From Phocoena phocoena (taxonomy: Eukaryota > Chordata > Mammalia > Artiodactyla > Phocoenidae), in the NCBI RefSeq assembly GCF_963924675.1, contig NC_089222.1, positions 110,995,316 through 111,059,315 of the forward strand: a stretch of DNA of 64,000 nucleotides, given 5' to 3'. Positions within the stretch are counted from its first letter, which is position 1. Every line of letters starts with the position of its first letter. Of the stretch, positions 13,201 through 25,766 are shown in pieces. The notes under the pieces were generated by a model. That model had not been told where the DNA came from, ran no database searches, and worked only from the letters and a program-made list of their open reading frames with translations. The position numbers were made by a program, and so were the translations under genes.

Positions 13201-14194
13201 AATCCTGGATCCCATCTTTTTTTGTGAACTTTTGTTTTATTTTGGTTTTTTTTGTGAACTCTTAAATCAGTTTGATTTGGATTATGTTCTTGTAACCAAG
13301 AGTCTTAACTGTTATAATAGTAAGAGAAGATAATAAAGAAATAATTTACTTGTGAAATTAACAAAACATTTTTAAGCCAAAAGAAATGGAGTTTAACAAA
13401 TATTCTTGATACTCTGCTTCTCAGTCAGGGCACCATGGTACAGTGATAAATCCCAAGCTCTCCACAGTCATATCAATAAATTCTAGTTAACATATAACAT
13501 GTATTTTTGGTAAAACTGAGTATATTCATTGTTTTGACGAAACATAAAACACTTATTATACTATACCTAGGTTTTGTCAGTTGCCCTAATCAGGAATTTG
13601 AACTCCAAGGGTGTTCAGTTATAATTAAATTTATAAAATCTAAATTTGGGAGCAACGACTAAAAGCACTTCTAATATCCATATCTCAAACAATACTAGGC
13701 CTTTCCAAATAGCATAATAAATCTTAGAAATATGTCTCTATTGCTGAAACATAACTAGTGGCTTGTTAATCACCATGATGAATATTAGCAAGGGATTCTT
13801 ATCAAAATAGTATTCAAGATATGTAAATTGACTAAAATAATTAAGAACCACTCCTCATCTTTGCATTATCAGAGCATAAAACTCTCACAAAATTGATCAT
13901 CAAATGGTCTTGTGTCCAACCACTGAGTTCAAAAATTTCTAATTTTTGTTATCAGCTAAAAGGAAAATAGAATTTTATCTCTGGAATATTAGCATGTCTG
14001 CCTTATATGAACCTTTCATTCAAAGTGTGGTTGAAGCATCAAAAGGTCAGAGAGCTGGGGTTTCACTGAACTTACAAGATAAGTGGCATGATCTATTTTA
14101 TATCTACTTGCTAATGTTTGCTTAATATATTTCTGTATATGTGGCTGGAATTGGCCTAAGGGTTTCTTTCCATTTAAGAATATAGCAAGACTCG

Positions 14195-14411
14195 GGGCTT
14201 CCCTGGTGGCACAGTGGTTGAGAGTCCGCCTGCTGATGTAGGGGACATGGGTTCGAGCCCTGGTCCGGGAAGATCCCACATGCCACGGAGCAGCTGGGCC
14301 CGTGAACGATGGCCGCTGAGCCTGCGCATCCGGAGCCTGTGCTCCGCAACGGGAGAGGCCGCAGCTGTGAGAGGCCCGTGTACCGCCAAAACACAAACAA
14401 ACAAACAAAAA
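14195..14411 (+). mobile_element. CHR-2-type SINE, full length, perfect TSD
   Basis: Flanked by an exact 18-bp target-site duplication, AAGAATATAGCAAGACTC, at 14176-14193 and 14412-14429. That makes it one of the better preserved insertions here. Its B-box reads GGTTCGAGCCC, matching the canonical polymerase III B-box better than the other copies. The tail is an A/C-patterned simple repeat rather than pure A. It lies about 390 bases from an opposite-strand copy. Confidence 0.95.
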
Positions 14412-14794
14412 AAGAATATAGCAAGACTCTAGGGGTAGAGCTAATCTTCACCTACCTCAAAGTTCTCCAGAGGTTATCATTATCCAACAAAAGAACCTAA
14501 GCATTCACTGTGCAGGGCCAAAATGGCCTAGAGCATTTTATAATACGTATTGTTAAAGCAGTGTCTCTCAGATAACATTGTGATGCATGCATCTGATGAT
14601 ATGGTTTAGAGTGAGACACAACCTGTTTCAAGACATAGGTAAGAATTATAATCTTGTCAAAGATGATCTAGAGCAGAAAATAGTTATATTCCAATGCTGA
14701 CATAAAGCTAAATGGTAACTATCAATAAATGAAGTACATTAGGCCTGGGATTATATATATTTTTAATCTAAGCTATCATTGTATTATCTTAAGC

Positions 14795-14801
<7 letters not shown>

Positions 14802-14831
<30 letters not shown>

Positions 14832-15016
14832 ACGCGGGCCTCTCACTGTTGTGGCCTCTCCCGTTGCAGAGCACAGGATTTGGACGTGCAGTTTCAACGG
14901 CCATGGCTCACGAGCCCAGCCGCTCCGCGGCATGTGGGATCTTCCCGGACCGGGGCACGAACCCGTGTCCCCTGCATCGGCAGACGGACTCTCAACCACT
15001 GCGCCACCAGGGAAGC
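14802..15016 (-). mobile_element. CHR-2-type SINE, full length, minus strand
   Basis: The poly(A) tail appears as a run of about 25 T at the left. The body ends at the right as CCAGGGAAG plus one C of the opening motif. The target-site duplication CTTAAGCTGATTTT is exact at 14788-14801 and 15017-15030. It forms a tail-to-tail inverted pair with the SINE at 14195. Confidence 0.95.
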
Positions 15017-15030
15017 CTTAAGCTGATTTT

Positions 15031-15198
15031 TAAACAAAAACTTTAATTATGTAAATAAAAAATATTTTTTCATGGAAAAATACTAAACGATTGTACATAA
15101 GAATAAAGTCACAAATATTGATTTTAATACACCAGTCTCAGTCTTCTTATTGGTTACTAATTGCTCTGCATATCCTATACTTGTTTTCTATGTATTTA

Positions 15199-15233
<35 letters not shown>

Positions 15234-16361
15234 GCACATAGTCATGGGAAATAGACACATTATTTAGGAGGGAAGAAGAAAAGTTATAGAAGTAGTATAT
15301 TCTTTTTTCATTTAGCATTGTCTCCGCAAAGTAATGCACAAAATTCCAATTTGTTTTTAACCTAATTATATTAATTGATGTTTAGTTTTCTTTTTTTTCT
15401 AATACAGACAATGCTGTGGTATATACTATGATTTTTTCTTGGGTTAATATAGGAGGATTTCTTATGTTAATATAGCAGTATTTCTCCTAATCGAAATTCT
15501 AATAATTTAAAGTAGAATTGCTGAGTCATAGAAAATGTATGTGTAAAATTTTAATGGATGTTGCTCATTGTCCTGTAAGTGTTTTATCAGATGAGAGAAC
15601 GTGTTTCCATATACTGATGTCCCTTTCAACACTTGATATTATCGTATATTAATTGTTTGCTAATCTCACAGAAGAAATCAGTATCGCATTCATGCTTTAG
15701 TTAGCAATTCTCTGATTTCTTGCAAGGTTAAAAACTGTTTTGTAAGTTTATTAGTGATTAGAATTTCCTCCTCTATAAATTTCCTGTTCATATTTCTGGC
15801 CTGGAAATGCTTTCATAGATATCTATCATTGCTACACAGGACAAGTAATTAATAATGATTTCCAATTAGCTTGATGTTTTGACACTTTTAATTCCTCAGT
15901 GGTATAACATATCAAAACAACCTAATATTTTAATGGTATACAAAAAAAAAAATTATTGTGAATTACCGCTAAAATTTAATTTTAAAATATTTACATAAAT
16001 TCATATATCGTAATAAAAGTGTTCAGTCTCCCTGAAGAGGAATTATGGGAGGAAACCACCAATATTTTGTTCTTTTAATTTGTTTTTGTACTTTATATTC
16101 AAAGGCACAAAAAACAGTAGTAATTTGTTCCTAAATCCCAAATACCAAATCACAGGTATGAAAGGTTTATTTTTCAGAAAAAGAAAAGACCACAAATTTC
16201 TTATAATGCATCCATAAAGAAAAAAATATTCAATGAATTTCATTTCATCCATGGTGCAGAAATACCAAACTATTTGTCACAAAATACTTCAAAATGAAGT
16301 GTTTAAGTATTTGGAGTCTTACTTAATTCTAATTTTTCTCTACACCTTAAACAAATAGCTT
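15031..16361. other. Non-coding stretch with a (CA)n repeat
   Basis: AT-rich sequence without a recognised gene. A clean (CA)15 microsatellite occupies 15201-15230. The 69-codon minus frame at 16043-16252 has no recognised domain. Confidence 0.6.
15201..15230. repeat. (CA)n microsatellite
   Basis: Fifteen perfect CA dinucleotides. It is likely to vary in length between individuals. Confidence 0.95.
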
Positions 16362-16370
16362 AACCTCTCT

Positions 16371-16581
16371 TGTTTGTTTGTTTTTGCGGTACGCAGGCCT
16401 CTCACTGTTGTGGCCTCTCCCGTTGCGGAGCACAGGCTCCGGACGCGCGCAGGCTCAGCGGCCATGGCTCACGTGCCTAGCAGCTCCGCGGCATGTGGGA
16501 TCTTCCCCGACCGGGGCACGAACCCGTGTCCCTTGCATCGGCTAGGTGGACTCTCAACCACTGCGCCACCAGAGAAGCCCC
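16371..16581 (-). mobile_element. CHR-2-type SINE, minus strand, diverged
   Basis: The tail is a TGTTTGTTTG-type run. The body shows an extra CG step in ACGCGCGCAGG and a modified segment CATCGGCTAGGTGGAC near the tRNA-like end. The opening motif is mutated (CCAGAGAAGCCC). The flanking duplication is short and imperfect: AACCTCTCT at 16362-16370 against ACCTCTCT at 16583-16590. It is probably older than the 14195 copy. Confidence 0.9.
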
Positions 16582-16590
16582 TACCTCTCT

Positions 16591-18692
16591 GGTTTTTATT
16601 GTTCTTTTTTTCAAAGTGGCAAAATATTTAGCTCATGTTGTTTTAAATTACTGTACTAAGGATGTGGACAAATTAAGCACTGCAGAAATAGTTTGAGAGC
16701 AAGACAGGAGCAAAAACTCCCTTCATTATATTAAAGAGGGTTAAAAAAATTACAAGGAATTATACCTTGGGGACGGGGGAAAGACATATTCTTCTTTAAC
16801 TTTCATTATCTTCTCTAAAAATTCTGGATAATAATTTTGACTTTTTAAAAGTTTTAGATTTTTTAAACATGGCTGTCAGGTACATTCTAACACATTTTGT
16901 CCTAGTATTTCCTTAAGACATATTGTCTTTGAATTTTCTTAGAATATTTCACAAAAGAGATACTACAGTTACTGAAATGTCATAGATTTACATAATAGCA
17001 ATTCAAATTTAGGGCTTAATTAGAAAATCTTCAAGAGGTTTCATGTGTCTCTAGTGTTTCCTCTTCCTTTTATGAACAATGCCTTTTTCTTACCAGAAAA
17101 AGTCCAATTATTTTATTATCCAACACAAAAACATCCAGTTTCAACCATTGCTTTTGTGGTCTCCTGAAGTCACTGTCTTCCTATCTATAAGTTACATTAT
17201 CTAACTAGGTACTATGATAGGAAGTGTGCTGTTTTCTTTTTGAAAGAGGTAGTTTGTTGCAAGTTTTAACTTGTAAGTTATTTCCCCTACCTCTGTTGTA
17301 GTATTTTTATGCTCTCCATTCTGTAAGATTTCTGATTATTAAAATGAATGGTAATATCATAGTTTGTTTGAAAAGCATTGATTTATCAATCATGCCACCC
17401 TTTTTTATGATGAGTATCTCTGACTGTTCAGAGTGATTTCCAAGGAAATTCACTGTTTTAGAGCTGTTTTAAAGAACATGAATAAAAGTTCTACTCTCTG
17501 GTTCAATATACCATAGATTTTTAGGAAGATGGTTGGGAGAGTTGTGAAAGCAATTTAAGTTATGCCTCCCACTCCATGTATTTTGTCTAACTTCCAATAA
17601 TACATTTGGTTGAAAATCTTTGACTATGCCAAGAACTTACAGAACAGCTAGGGAAGTTACACAAATAGATCTTGAGTTGGACATGGAAAATATAGTTATG
17701 AATTAATTGATTACCCTTTAGTTTGACTTAATTAAATAGAAAGTTAATACCACCGGGAAAACTAACTCCTCACTTGTAACATAAATTAATATCAAATTAT
17801 TAGAGGAAAATTATAAAACAACAATGATATCTTTATTCTTTGCTACCAGTAGGCATCCACAGATGGCCTGTTTAAAACACGTTTATATAAAACATTATAT
17901 TAAATTAGCACTAGTGATTGTCCCTCATTGAGACATCTGGAAAAGATGCTGCAGATAAAGGAATGATAGTCGTGAATTCCTGAGACAGGCATTACTGGTA
18001 GCAGGTTTTAGAAGATCATGTATTATCACATTAGAATACCTGGCCAGTGAATGGCTTGCTTACATTTCAGACAAGGGAAATGATACTCTCTAATGTTATG
18101 TGTAAATTGTTCTTTCTATAAATTTAGTTCTCATGTATGACATTCTTGAAAAAAATATATTGTCATTACTCCCTATATAAATTATTTTTATAAAGCACAC
18201 AATATTATCCCGCAACGAGGTTGGTTATGTTTTCTTTCAGGTTTTATCCTCATTTTTTTTTAAAATTAAGCTTTATTTATTTTTGATTTTATTTATTTCT
18301 GCAAGAGGCAGAGAGAACCTGGGGAAAAGGTCCATGCTGGAAACTAACATGTTTGCCAAAATCATTTGTGTTATTCAGAAATAAAAATAACATACTATTT
18401 TTCCAGATGTTTTCCATGTTGGAGTTTTAATTACAGCATTGGTGGCAGCAACCTATGTTTTTTTCCTTGTTCTTATGCAGGACCTAGGAAGTGATAAACT
18501 AAAAATAGAAAATATTAATGAATAATAGATTGTTTATTTGATTTATACTCCTGCTGAAATTCCAGAGATTGGTGTTAATTATATGATTCTTATATAATGT
18601 CTTTTGTTTGACTTCAGAAAGGTGATAACAATTAATCTAGATAAGTCTAGAAGTATACTAAATTGTACAAGATCAGAAGACAAAGTCAATTT
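16591..18692. other. Non-coding stretch, nothing recognised
   Basis: About 2.1 kb of AT-rich sequence in which I see no gene, RNA, clear transposon or tandem repeat beyond a short T/A-rich tract near 18245-18300. Confidence 0.5.
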
Positions 18693-18707
18693 AAAAACGG
18701 CCTCTTC

Positions 18708-18867
18708 GGCTTCCCTGGTGGCGCAGTGGTTGAGAGTCCGCCTGCCGATACAGGGAACACGGGTTTGTGCCCCGGTCCGGGATGATCCTACGTGCCGCCG
18801 AGCAGCTGGTCCCGTGAGCTATGGCCGCTGAGCCTTCGCGTCTGGAGCCTGTGCTCCACAACGGGAG
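18708..18867 (+). mobile_element. CHR-2-type SINE lacking its 3' end and tail
   Basis: The body is recognisable from GGCTTCCCTGGTGGCGCAGT to CTCCACAACGGGAG, then stops. About 30 terminal bases and the poly(A) tail are missing, leaving only AAAAA. Flanks AAAAACGGCCTCTT (18693-18706) and AAAATGACCTCTT (about 18869-18881) look like a target-site duplication. This favours internal priming at insertion, or a later small deletion. Confidence 0.9.
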
Positions 18868-19149
18868 AAAAATGACCTCTTTACGATTTCATTTCAGTCA
18901 GACTGTTTTCTACACTTATTTGTATAATACTTAAAGATGTTTCCTATGAGAACTATAATTTTTGGTATGCTTTTTTGAATTCTGCTTTTTTCCCCAAAAC
19001 TTTTAACTATATGATGGAATACAAGGATATAAATGTTCATTTTAGAAGACCAGTCCTTGCATATTTGGGGTATGCACAGACCAAGAACGGTGCTTAGGGC
19101 AGAAAATATCACCCAGTCAACCACTTATTATGTACCAGGAGTCCTAGGC

Positions 19150-20030
19150 TAAGTTGTAAGGAAACAAGGCAATTAGTATGCACCCAGTCTAATGGGGCAC
19201 ACCATATAAAAGAGGAGATGGGTTTATAAGCAGTTAACAATATAAGTGTTAATCTAGCACTATGACTGAAGTAGTTATAGAATTATAGAGAAACAAATTA
19301 ATTTCTGAGTAGAAAGACTTCATAGAAGAGACAATATTTACACTGGGCCTTAAAGGATGACCAGCATTTTTTCAGGTGAAGAAAGGGTAGGAAGGTGTTC
19401 CAGCAGAGGGAGGAACATAAGTAAAGTCATCTAGATGCACAGGGCATCTGGGGGTCACAGGTCCCATGGGGAGAGGTTGTAGGAAAGGAGGCCAAATTGT
19501 GGATGGCAATACATTCATTTGCACTATGATTAGCCACACAAAAAAAATGACATGCTACAATAAGTGATGATAATTACTTTGAATATTGGAGAGGGAGGGG
19601 CTGGAAGCAAGGGTGCCATTAGGAGAGCACTGAAATAATGTGAGCAAGTGATGATATCAACTGGGTAAAGACAAGTAGAATTAGAGTGAAAACAGGTCCT
19701 TAGAGGTATTTTAGACATTAATTTACAGGGTCTAGGGTAAAATTTCTTCTAGAGAGTGAAGCAAAGGCATAAAAATCATAGGAGTGTCTGTTGGGTCCCT
19801 GGGTATAGAGAATATATTACTTACATTTCTTTCCGATATAAGAAATCCAGAAAAAGAAATGTGTGAGGGTGAGGACAAGAGACTATACTTATAGTTGAAC
19901 TTGGTACACTTGACATCACTACACATACCCAGGTGGAAAGAGCCAGTTGCTGTTGAAAATATACACCTGGATTTGACAAAATTGTTTGCTCCTTTAGCTA
20001 GTGTTTTGGGAATAATTGGCATATTGTCAG
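19150..20030 (+). repeat. Old mammalian interspersed repeat, family unnamed
   Basis: Contains the phrases CTGGGCCTTAAAGGATGACC, GTGTTCCAGCAGAGGGAGGAAC and GAGGAAATGTGTGAGGG-like text typical of a widespread ancient mammalian repeat. The same family recurs at 42.04-42.73 kb and 45.75-46.83 kb. Reading frames across it (62 and 96 codons, minus) have no recognisable domain. Confidence 0.5.
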
Positions 20031-20879
20031 CAATTGAAAAGGGCTAAAATTAACAATCAATACTTAAGATAAGGAATAAACAAAAGGTCTCAGCTTAAAG
20101 CTTGAGAGCTTTACCAGGAGCTCTCTTCCCTTGCACAGCAGGTATCCCCATCTTTCTCCCAACTCTGTGGACAGCTGCAATCTCTCCTTAGCTTTTGAGC
20201 CTCCTAACGGCTGCTTTTGGTCTAGTTTCCTGGAATCTTGCCCCTGATATGTAGCATTATATTCAGGTTATTGACCCTTTAAATCTTGACTGCTTTGACA
20301 GCCTTAAATCCAATATCTTTCTACTCAGCTCAGTGAGACACAACAAGCTTAAGGCTGTTACTTCCTCTACGGGTCTGTTTCTTGCTGTGAATAAACCAAA
20401 TTCCTTGACAGGGAAAGTCTACAGAAAAATTCAGCTCACCACAACACATTTTCCTTCTCTCTGGAATACTGACTACTAAATTCTTGGCTTTTATTTTTTT
20501 CTTTTCTGATGCCTTCAAATAGTTCTTTTTCAAAATATTACATCCAGATTCTATAGTTCTTCAGGTGGGATGATTAATCTGGTAACAAGGATTCTATCAC
20601 ATACAAATATGGAATTCTCCCCTGTAGCTTCTTGTATGTAGCTGTTAAAGAACCACTGCAGTGTGCTTTTATTATATATATACCCCTTTCTCTTATTAGA
20701 CTTAAGAAGAGGAAATTGTTAATTACTTTATTATATCTTCTTTTAAAGTCCCAGCACTTAGTATCTGGCATCAATAAATGATACATGGATAAATAATGAG
20801 CTTTGAAGAGTACCTGAAAGTTTCTGAGAGCTATAAGAGAAGGAGATTGTCTGACCCTGAAGAAAAATAAAAGAAACTG
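20031..20879. other. Non-coding stretch, nothing recognised
   Basis: No gene or clear repeat is seen. Minus frames at 20330-20533 and 20574-20786 are short and lysine-rich, as expected for AT-rich DNA. Confidence 0.5.
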
Positions 20880-21300
20880 TCTTTACATCCCACTTTGTGG
20901 AATATGTCTGACTCCTTCACACTTTACTTTCCAGTTATTCTGAACTTCTTGATGGCTCCTACCATCCTGTCTTTTAACCACATTTCATTGACATAAAATA
21001 ACCTATTTTGCTTTTCTTATCTCTCTATGAAACTCCTTTTCCTTCCTCAAATTCTGGCTAAGCAGCATCTCCTCAGTGAAGGGATCCTCAATCTCCTCCC
21101 TCCCTTATGCTACTTTAATATTTTGCATTTTTAGTGTTACACTTATTGTGGCTTACATGCCTGTCTCTTCTGTGGAGATAACTGAATGTAGTAGAGTCTG
21201 CACCTTACCGTTTCCCAAACTTCTGGGGGTGTTATTAGCCAGTCTCCATGGAGGGCTTGCAGGCTATGGATAAGAGTTTGCTTGCATTTTTTTTCCTTTA
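20880..21300 (+). mobile_element. L2 LINE 3'-end relic
   Basis: The order of phrases resembles the L2 3' region: CATCCCACTTTGTGG, CTCAAATTCTGGCTAAGCAGC, ATCTCCTCAGTGAAGGGATCC, a cytosine-rich run, then GTGGCTTACATGCCTGTCTC. It is heavily diverged and non-coding. Confidence 0.5.
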
Positions 21301-21305
21301 AATTT

Positions 21306-21344
21306 CACACACACAAAAACACACACACACACACACACACACAC
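21306..21344. repeat. (CA)n microsatellite, interrupted
   Basis: Two CA tracts are separated by an AAAA interruption. They lie at the junction between the L2-like tail and a MIR-like segment. Confidence 0.9.
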
Positions 21345-21500
21345 TATGATGTAAATATTATTAGCTCCATTTTATAAAAGAAAAAACTGAGGTTCAGAGA
21401 ATTTAGGAAAATTATCCAAATCTACAAAGATAGTAAGCAACATAACAGGTCTCAGAACGCTATTTTTAATTTCTATTTTTGCTGCCCACAGTAGTGTCTG
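21345..21500 (+). mobile_element. MIR relic
   Basis: Matches the MIR core pattern: TATTATTAGCTCCATTTTATAAA, AACTGAGGTTCAGAGAATTTAGG and a later AGTAAGCAACATAACAGGTC. Diverged and truncated at both ends. Confidence 0.65.
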
Positions 21501-24500
21501 GCACCAGGCAAGCACTACATAAATCTTATGGAACAGAATATAATTATTATATTATATTATATTATGTTATTGTGTTATATTACATTATAGTGCATTACAC
21601 TGTAGTAAGGTATAATAAGTAGGGATTATTTTATCAAGGTTACCCATTTGTAGGTTAATCACCAAGCAGTGAGTCTGAATCATCTTCAGCTATTTTAGGC
21701 AAAACAATGAAAAGACAGCAATGAATCATTTACTCAAGAAAATTGATCACATGAAAACTAGAATATTTTAATAAGAAAAGTTATATAGATCTTTGGTTTT
21801 CTTAAAATTATAGACCTTCCAGATACAAGGAATGTGTTAGTAAAATGTTTTATTTCAACAATTTTATAATCTGGGTAAAGGAAAGTAATAGTTTGATTTC
21901 ATTTGTAACTCAACAAATGTGCCGTCATTGAAATAACATAAGAGATGACTACTTTAGACAACATATAAATGTAAACAAGAAACTTAGGGCTTAAGTTTTA
22001 ACAGTGGATCGTGAATGTCACTGGATTTTATGTCTATTATATCACATTAGTCATTTGCATTGGCTGCTGAAGGAATTTTTAATATTAAAGAATATTAGAA
22101 TCATTTCTTGAGAAATAATCAATGCTAGGCAGAGGAAAGCATTTCCCTCCATGAGATTGGAATAAGAATCATATTACCATGAGCTCAACCTTGAGAAAGA
22201 ATCAATTCAAAGAGTAGTGAATTGTTATCTTCATGAAAAATCTACTATTCATTATACCTAATCATGTATTATGTATTAAAATACAACTTATGTACATAAT
22301 ACAAAGGATGATAAGGAGCTATGGTATTCCCTGAATCACTTTTTATGCTACTACATTGTGAATCACATAGTAAAAAAAGTGGTAACACATGGTATTTCAG
22401 GATCAGAATTAAAGGACATATAATCAACAGAATTACTTACACTCATATGTGCGTGAGTGCACACATATACACACACACGTTTACACAGTCAAATCTTTGC
22501 AACCAATAAACAGATTCTGTGCTTTGTGAAAGATCAACAGTGTATATTCTTAGTTTCCCTTTTGCACTACGACCTAGTACTTTCCTAGGCTGTCTTGTTC
22601 CCTAATTATTTTGTGTGTATTGAAATAATTTGAAGTAATTTTAATCATTTGAGAGCTAATTTACTCAAGTAAATTACAAAATGCTTTCTAAAGTAAACAG
22701 AAAGGGTCTGATTATTGACGCCCTTATTTTATACACTTATCAATAAATCCATAATCTGATTTTATGAAGAGGTTAGCAAACTCCAGGTCCACAGCATTAC
22801 TGGTAGTTTCCAAAGTTCCACACAAGCCGACCCCAGGTTTATTTTCAAAGGTAACTTATTGGGTTGAATAGGGCTACTGTGGAAGTTTGAAAAGAAAGAT
22901 AAAATAAATGGCACATATATAGAGAGATTTTCAAAGTGCCTTTATTTCTTGCATTAGTTGGATTACATACATACACACACATATAGCAGACCACTGGGGT
23001 AGGTCAGCCTTTATTGGGTATTTCATTAAGGAAGGGAGGAGGAATTCTAAAACAATAGAACAATTATTAATCAGGAATTTAATGTCCATAACCTACTCAA
23101 TCTATCAACTCTTTATAAAAGATATTTCACTGATGCTAAGGTACTGGGATATTATGTGTGATAACTACTATAAGGAAACACCAAAAATTAGTATAACAGT
23201 TCTAAAACATTGATATTTTTCAATGTTGTCACTTGTTTTTTACATTCAAAATTCATGAAAAGTGCTTTCTAAATCATCAAAGAGAATATATATATATGTG
23301 TGTATAAATATATATATACATACATATATATATGTATATATTTGACATCTTTCTATGCAGTGAGTTATTTAATCTTATTTACAGTATTTATAAATCAGTG
23401 TTATCTATGTGGCAACTCTAACTAAACCAGAATGGTAAAATAACCAGTTTATTCCAAAACCACTCTTAGTAAATCTTAGCTTACAATACAATAACATCAC
23501 GATATTTTCTAAGGAATTATATACATATTTGTCATTTTCCTCTCTAGTTCAACCTCCTACAGGAAGAGAATTCTGGTTTGCACCAGAAACTTAATAGTGC
23601 AACATTACTGGCTCCTTTTTCTAAATACCAGCACTAGGCCAAGACTACGAACAAATATGACAATGTCAATATAAAGAAATCAATCTGGCACAAAAAACGT
23701 GGCAATCAAAGTATCTTCCTTTCTTTGAGCACTACTTCCTCAAGAGATATTGGCTGGAATGGTGAAGTTTGGACTGACTGAGAATTCCTCTTAGTAGTGC
23801 CTTTGCTTTGGAAGGTGAAGGAAGATTGGGGTATGATACAAGTTGCAATGAAGGCATCTCATATACAGACTTGGAGAGATAAAGGTGAAGGAGGATATTA
23901 GAAGGCTTCCATGATATCAAGCACATGATGTTAGAATAGGAAAGTAATTAGGATTCAGCAGAAACACTAGGATTTGCAGAAAGTTACACTTAACTGAATT
24001 TTCTTTTTTTTTTTTTTTCTTTTTAGTTCTCAGTAACTTGATTTTAACAATTGGGGTATTGGGGGAAATAGTCGAAATAAAACAATCCTAGAGCCTGGAA
24101 AACTCCAGAAATTACATCACACCATGAATTTCTTAAAACTAATTAACTACAATTTATGAACAAAGAAATATATAATAGTTAAATTTCCCATACATATATC
24201 TGTTAGGTATGAAAATTTTGCAAAGGCCCTATGTTACAAATATCTCTCAAATACACAATAATGTCCCTAAAATTGCTATGCTTTATGCTTCTAATGACTC
24301 TGATCACAAACAGAAGAAAATATGTTTAAACTAAAGTTGTTAAATCATACAGTGAGGTTACGCAAGAGCAGAACATAAGACATGAAGGTAGAAAGTCCTT
24401 ATTATGTCTGTATGTTTTCACAACCACTTCAAAATGTTTCTTTAATTCTTTGCATATATAGAAATGTGTTCTTTGTTCTTCTTTGCACTTTGTATTTTAT

Positions 24501-24649
24501 GGTGCTAATATTAACACAGCCACAAAGAGTAACTTAATAAAGGCCAAGACTGTCCATTAGTGCTCCTAAATTTTCCATACATATTTTGTTACATCTCTAA
24601 AACTAGGTAAAATGTTAGAGACACCTTTACTACCTACTTTAGTGATTAC
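21501..24649. other. Non-coding stretch with AT-rich simple repeats
   Basis: No gene is recognised. An (ATTAT)n-like tract lies at about 21540-21580, dispersed CA-rich text near 22440-22490, an AT-rich palindromic tract (TATATATGTGTG...) at 23286-23342, and a T-run near 24005-24023. The 64-codon minus frame at 23732-23926 has no recognisable domain. Confidence 0.5.
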
Positions 24650-24850
24650 TTGCTACACATGAGCTATACACATACCATGTACTACATATTCTGTACATAG
24701 TGAGGCTTTGAAACCTCATAACAACCCAATGGGAAAAATAATACCATATTTTCATTTTACAGAGTATGTTGTGTAAGTTCATACAGCCAGTGAATACAAC
24801 TACATCCAGGCGGTCTGGCTGTAAAAGTTGTACTCTTAAGTATTACTCTA
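24650..24850 (+). mobile_element. MIR relic
   Basis: Shows the MIR order: CTCATAACAACCCAATGGG, TTTCATTTTACAGAGTATG, TTCATACAGCCAGTGAATAC and CAGGCGGTCTGGCTG, then a TACTCTTAAGTATTACT end in place of the usual CTCTTAACCACTAT. Confidence 0.75.
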
Positions 24851-25169
24851 AAAAGCCTACATTAATAACTACCATCTATATAGCATATACTGTGTAGCCA
24901 AGTGTTTTGATTATATTTCCCTTTTATTTTTCATGTCATCCCAGTTCTACAAATTCAGATATTGAGGGTTAGAGACTTCAAGTTCAAGTAATTTGGTGAA
25001 AGTTCCAGTGACTATTCCAGTTCCTTGTAACTAATGGAAAGTTAAGTTTAACAATTGACTGAATCAATACATGACCGCATTTTAAAAACTCAATCACTAA
25101 ATAAAAATATATTTATCATTATGCAAAGGTTTTCTTATGTTAAACTGCTAAACTAAATTCTGCATTCTT

Positions 25170-25425
25170 ATGTAAAATAGATAACTAGTAAGGACCTACT
25201 ATATAGCACTAGGAACTCTACTCAGTACTCTGTAATGACCTATATGGAAAAAGAATCTAAAAAAGAAAGGGGTTATAGATATATATAAATATATCTATAT
25301 ATAGTCTAGATATCTATTTATCTATCTATCTATATATATATATCTGATTCACTTTGCTGTATACCTGAAACTAACATTGTAAATCAACTATACTCCAATA
25401 AAAATTTTAAAAAATTAAAAAATAA
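25170..25425 (+). mobile_element. 5'-truncated L1 3' end
   Basis: Only the L1 3' UTR end is present: AGATAACTAGTAAGGACC, ACTATATAGCACTAGGAACT, then CTGATTCACTTTGCTGTATACC and ATCAACTATACTCCAATAAA followed by A-rich sequence. A TA/ATCT simple repeat has expanded within it (about 25274-25341). It resembles artiodactyl L1 3' ends and has no coding content. Confidence 0.8.
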
Positions 25426-25475
25426 TACTTTTTTTTTAATCTACAGTCTTTTTCTGCTTTAAAACTTCTACTTTT

Positions 25476-25489
25476 AAAAGTTCATTGCA
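25476..25489 (+). repeat. Target-site copy 1 of 3
   Basis: AAAAGTTCATTGCA, preceded by CTTTT, so it carries a TTTT/AAAA L1-endonuclease site. The same 14-mer recurs at 25696-25709 and 25767-25780. Confidence 0.9.
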
Positions 25490-25695
25490 GGGCTTCCCTG
25501 GTGGCACAGTGGTTGAGAGTCCGCCTGCCGATGCAGGGGACACAGGTTTGTGCCCCGGTCCGGGAGGATCCCACATGACGCGGAGTGGCTGGGCCCGTGA
25601 GCCATGGCCGCTAAGCCTGCACGTCCGGAGCCTGTGTTCCGCAATGGGAGAGGCCACAACAGCGAGAGGCCCAAGTACCGAAAAAAAAAAAAAAA
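25490..25695 (+). mobile_element. CHR-2-type SINE, full length
   Basis: Body from GGGCTTCCCTGGTGGCACAG to GAGGCCCAAGTACCG, then about 20 A. Its B-box is weakened (GGTTTGTGCCC). The 14-bp target-site duplication is exact at 25476-25489 and 25696-25709. A third copy of the same 14-mer lies downstream, pointing to two insertions at one nick. Confidence 0.95.
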
Positions 25696-25709
25696 AAAAG
25701 TTCATTGCA

Positions 25710-25766
25710 TAACCTTGAATTAATTAAAATTACTGAAAAACAATTAAAATGTTTTGAAAAGAAAAA
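25710..25766 (+). mobile_element. Possible tiny retro-insertion with A-rich tail
   Basis: These 57 bases end in GAAAAGAAAAAAAAA and are bounded on both sides by AAAAGTTCATTGCA. That is what a severely 5'-truncated, target-primed insertion would leave. The origin of the transcript is not recognised. Confidence 0.5.

Larger units (their letters stand above)
9331..14175. other. Non-coding stretch, no gene seen
   Basis: Largely unique AT-rich DNA. The only internal structure I can support is the diverged direct repeat listed separately (9490-9580 and 10111-10200). Overlapping plus frames at 10860-11263 reach 66 and 99 codons but show no recognisable domain and no paired splice structure. Short A-runs near 12006 are isolated. 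Confidence 0.5.

Noticed and set aside
14016..14500. Overlapping frames of 63-130 codons on both strands
   Set aside because: They all lie across a CHR SINE and recur, with the same peptide phrases, at every other SINE copy. They are translations of the repeat, not genes.
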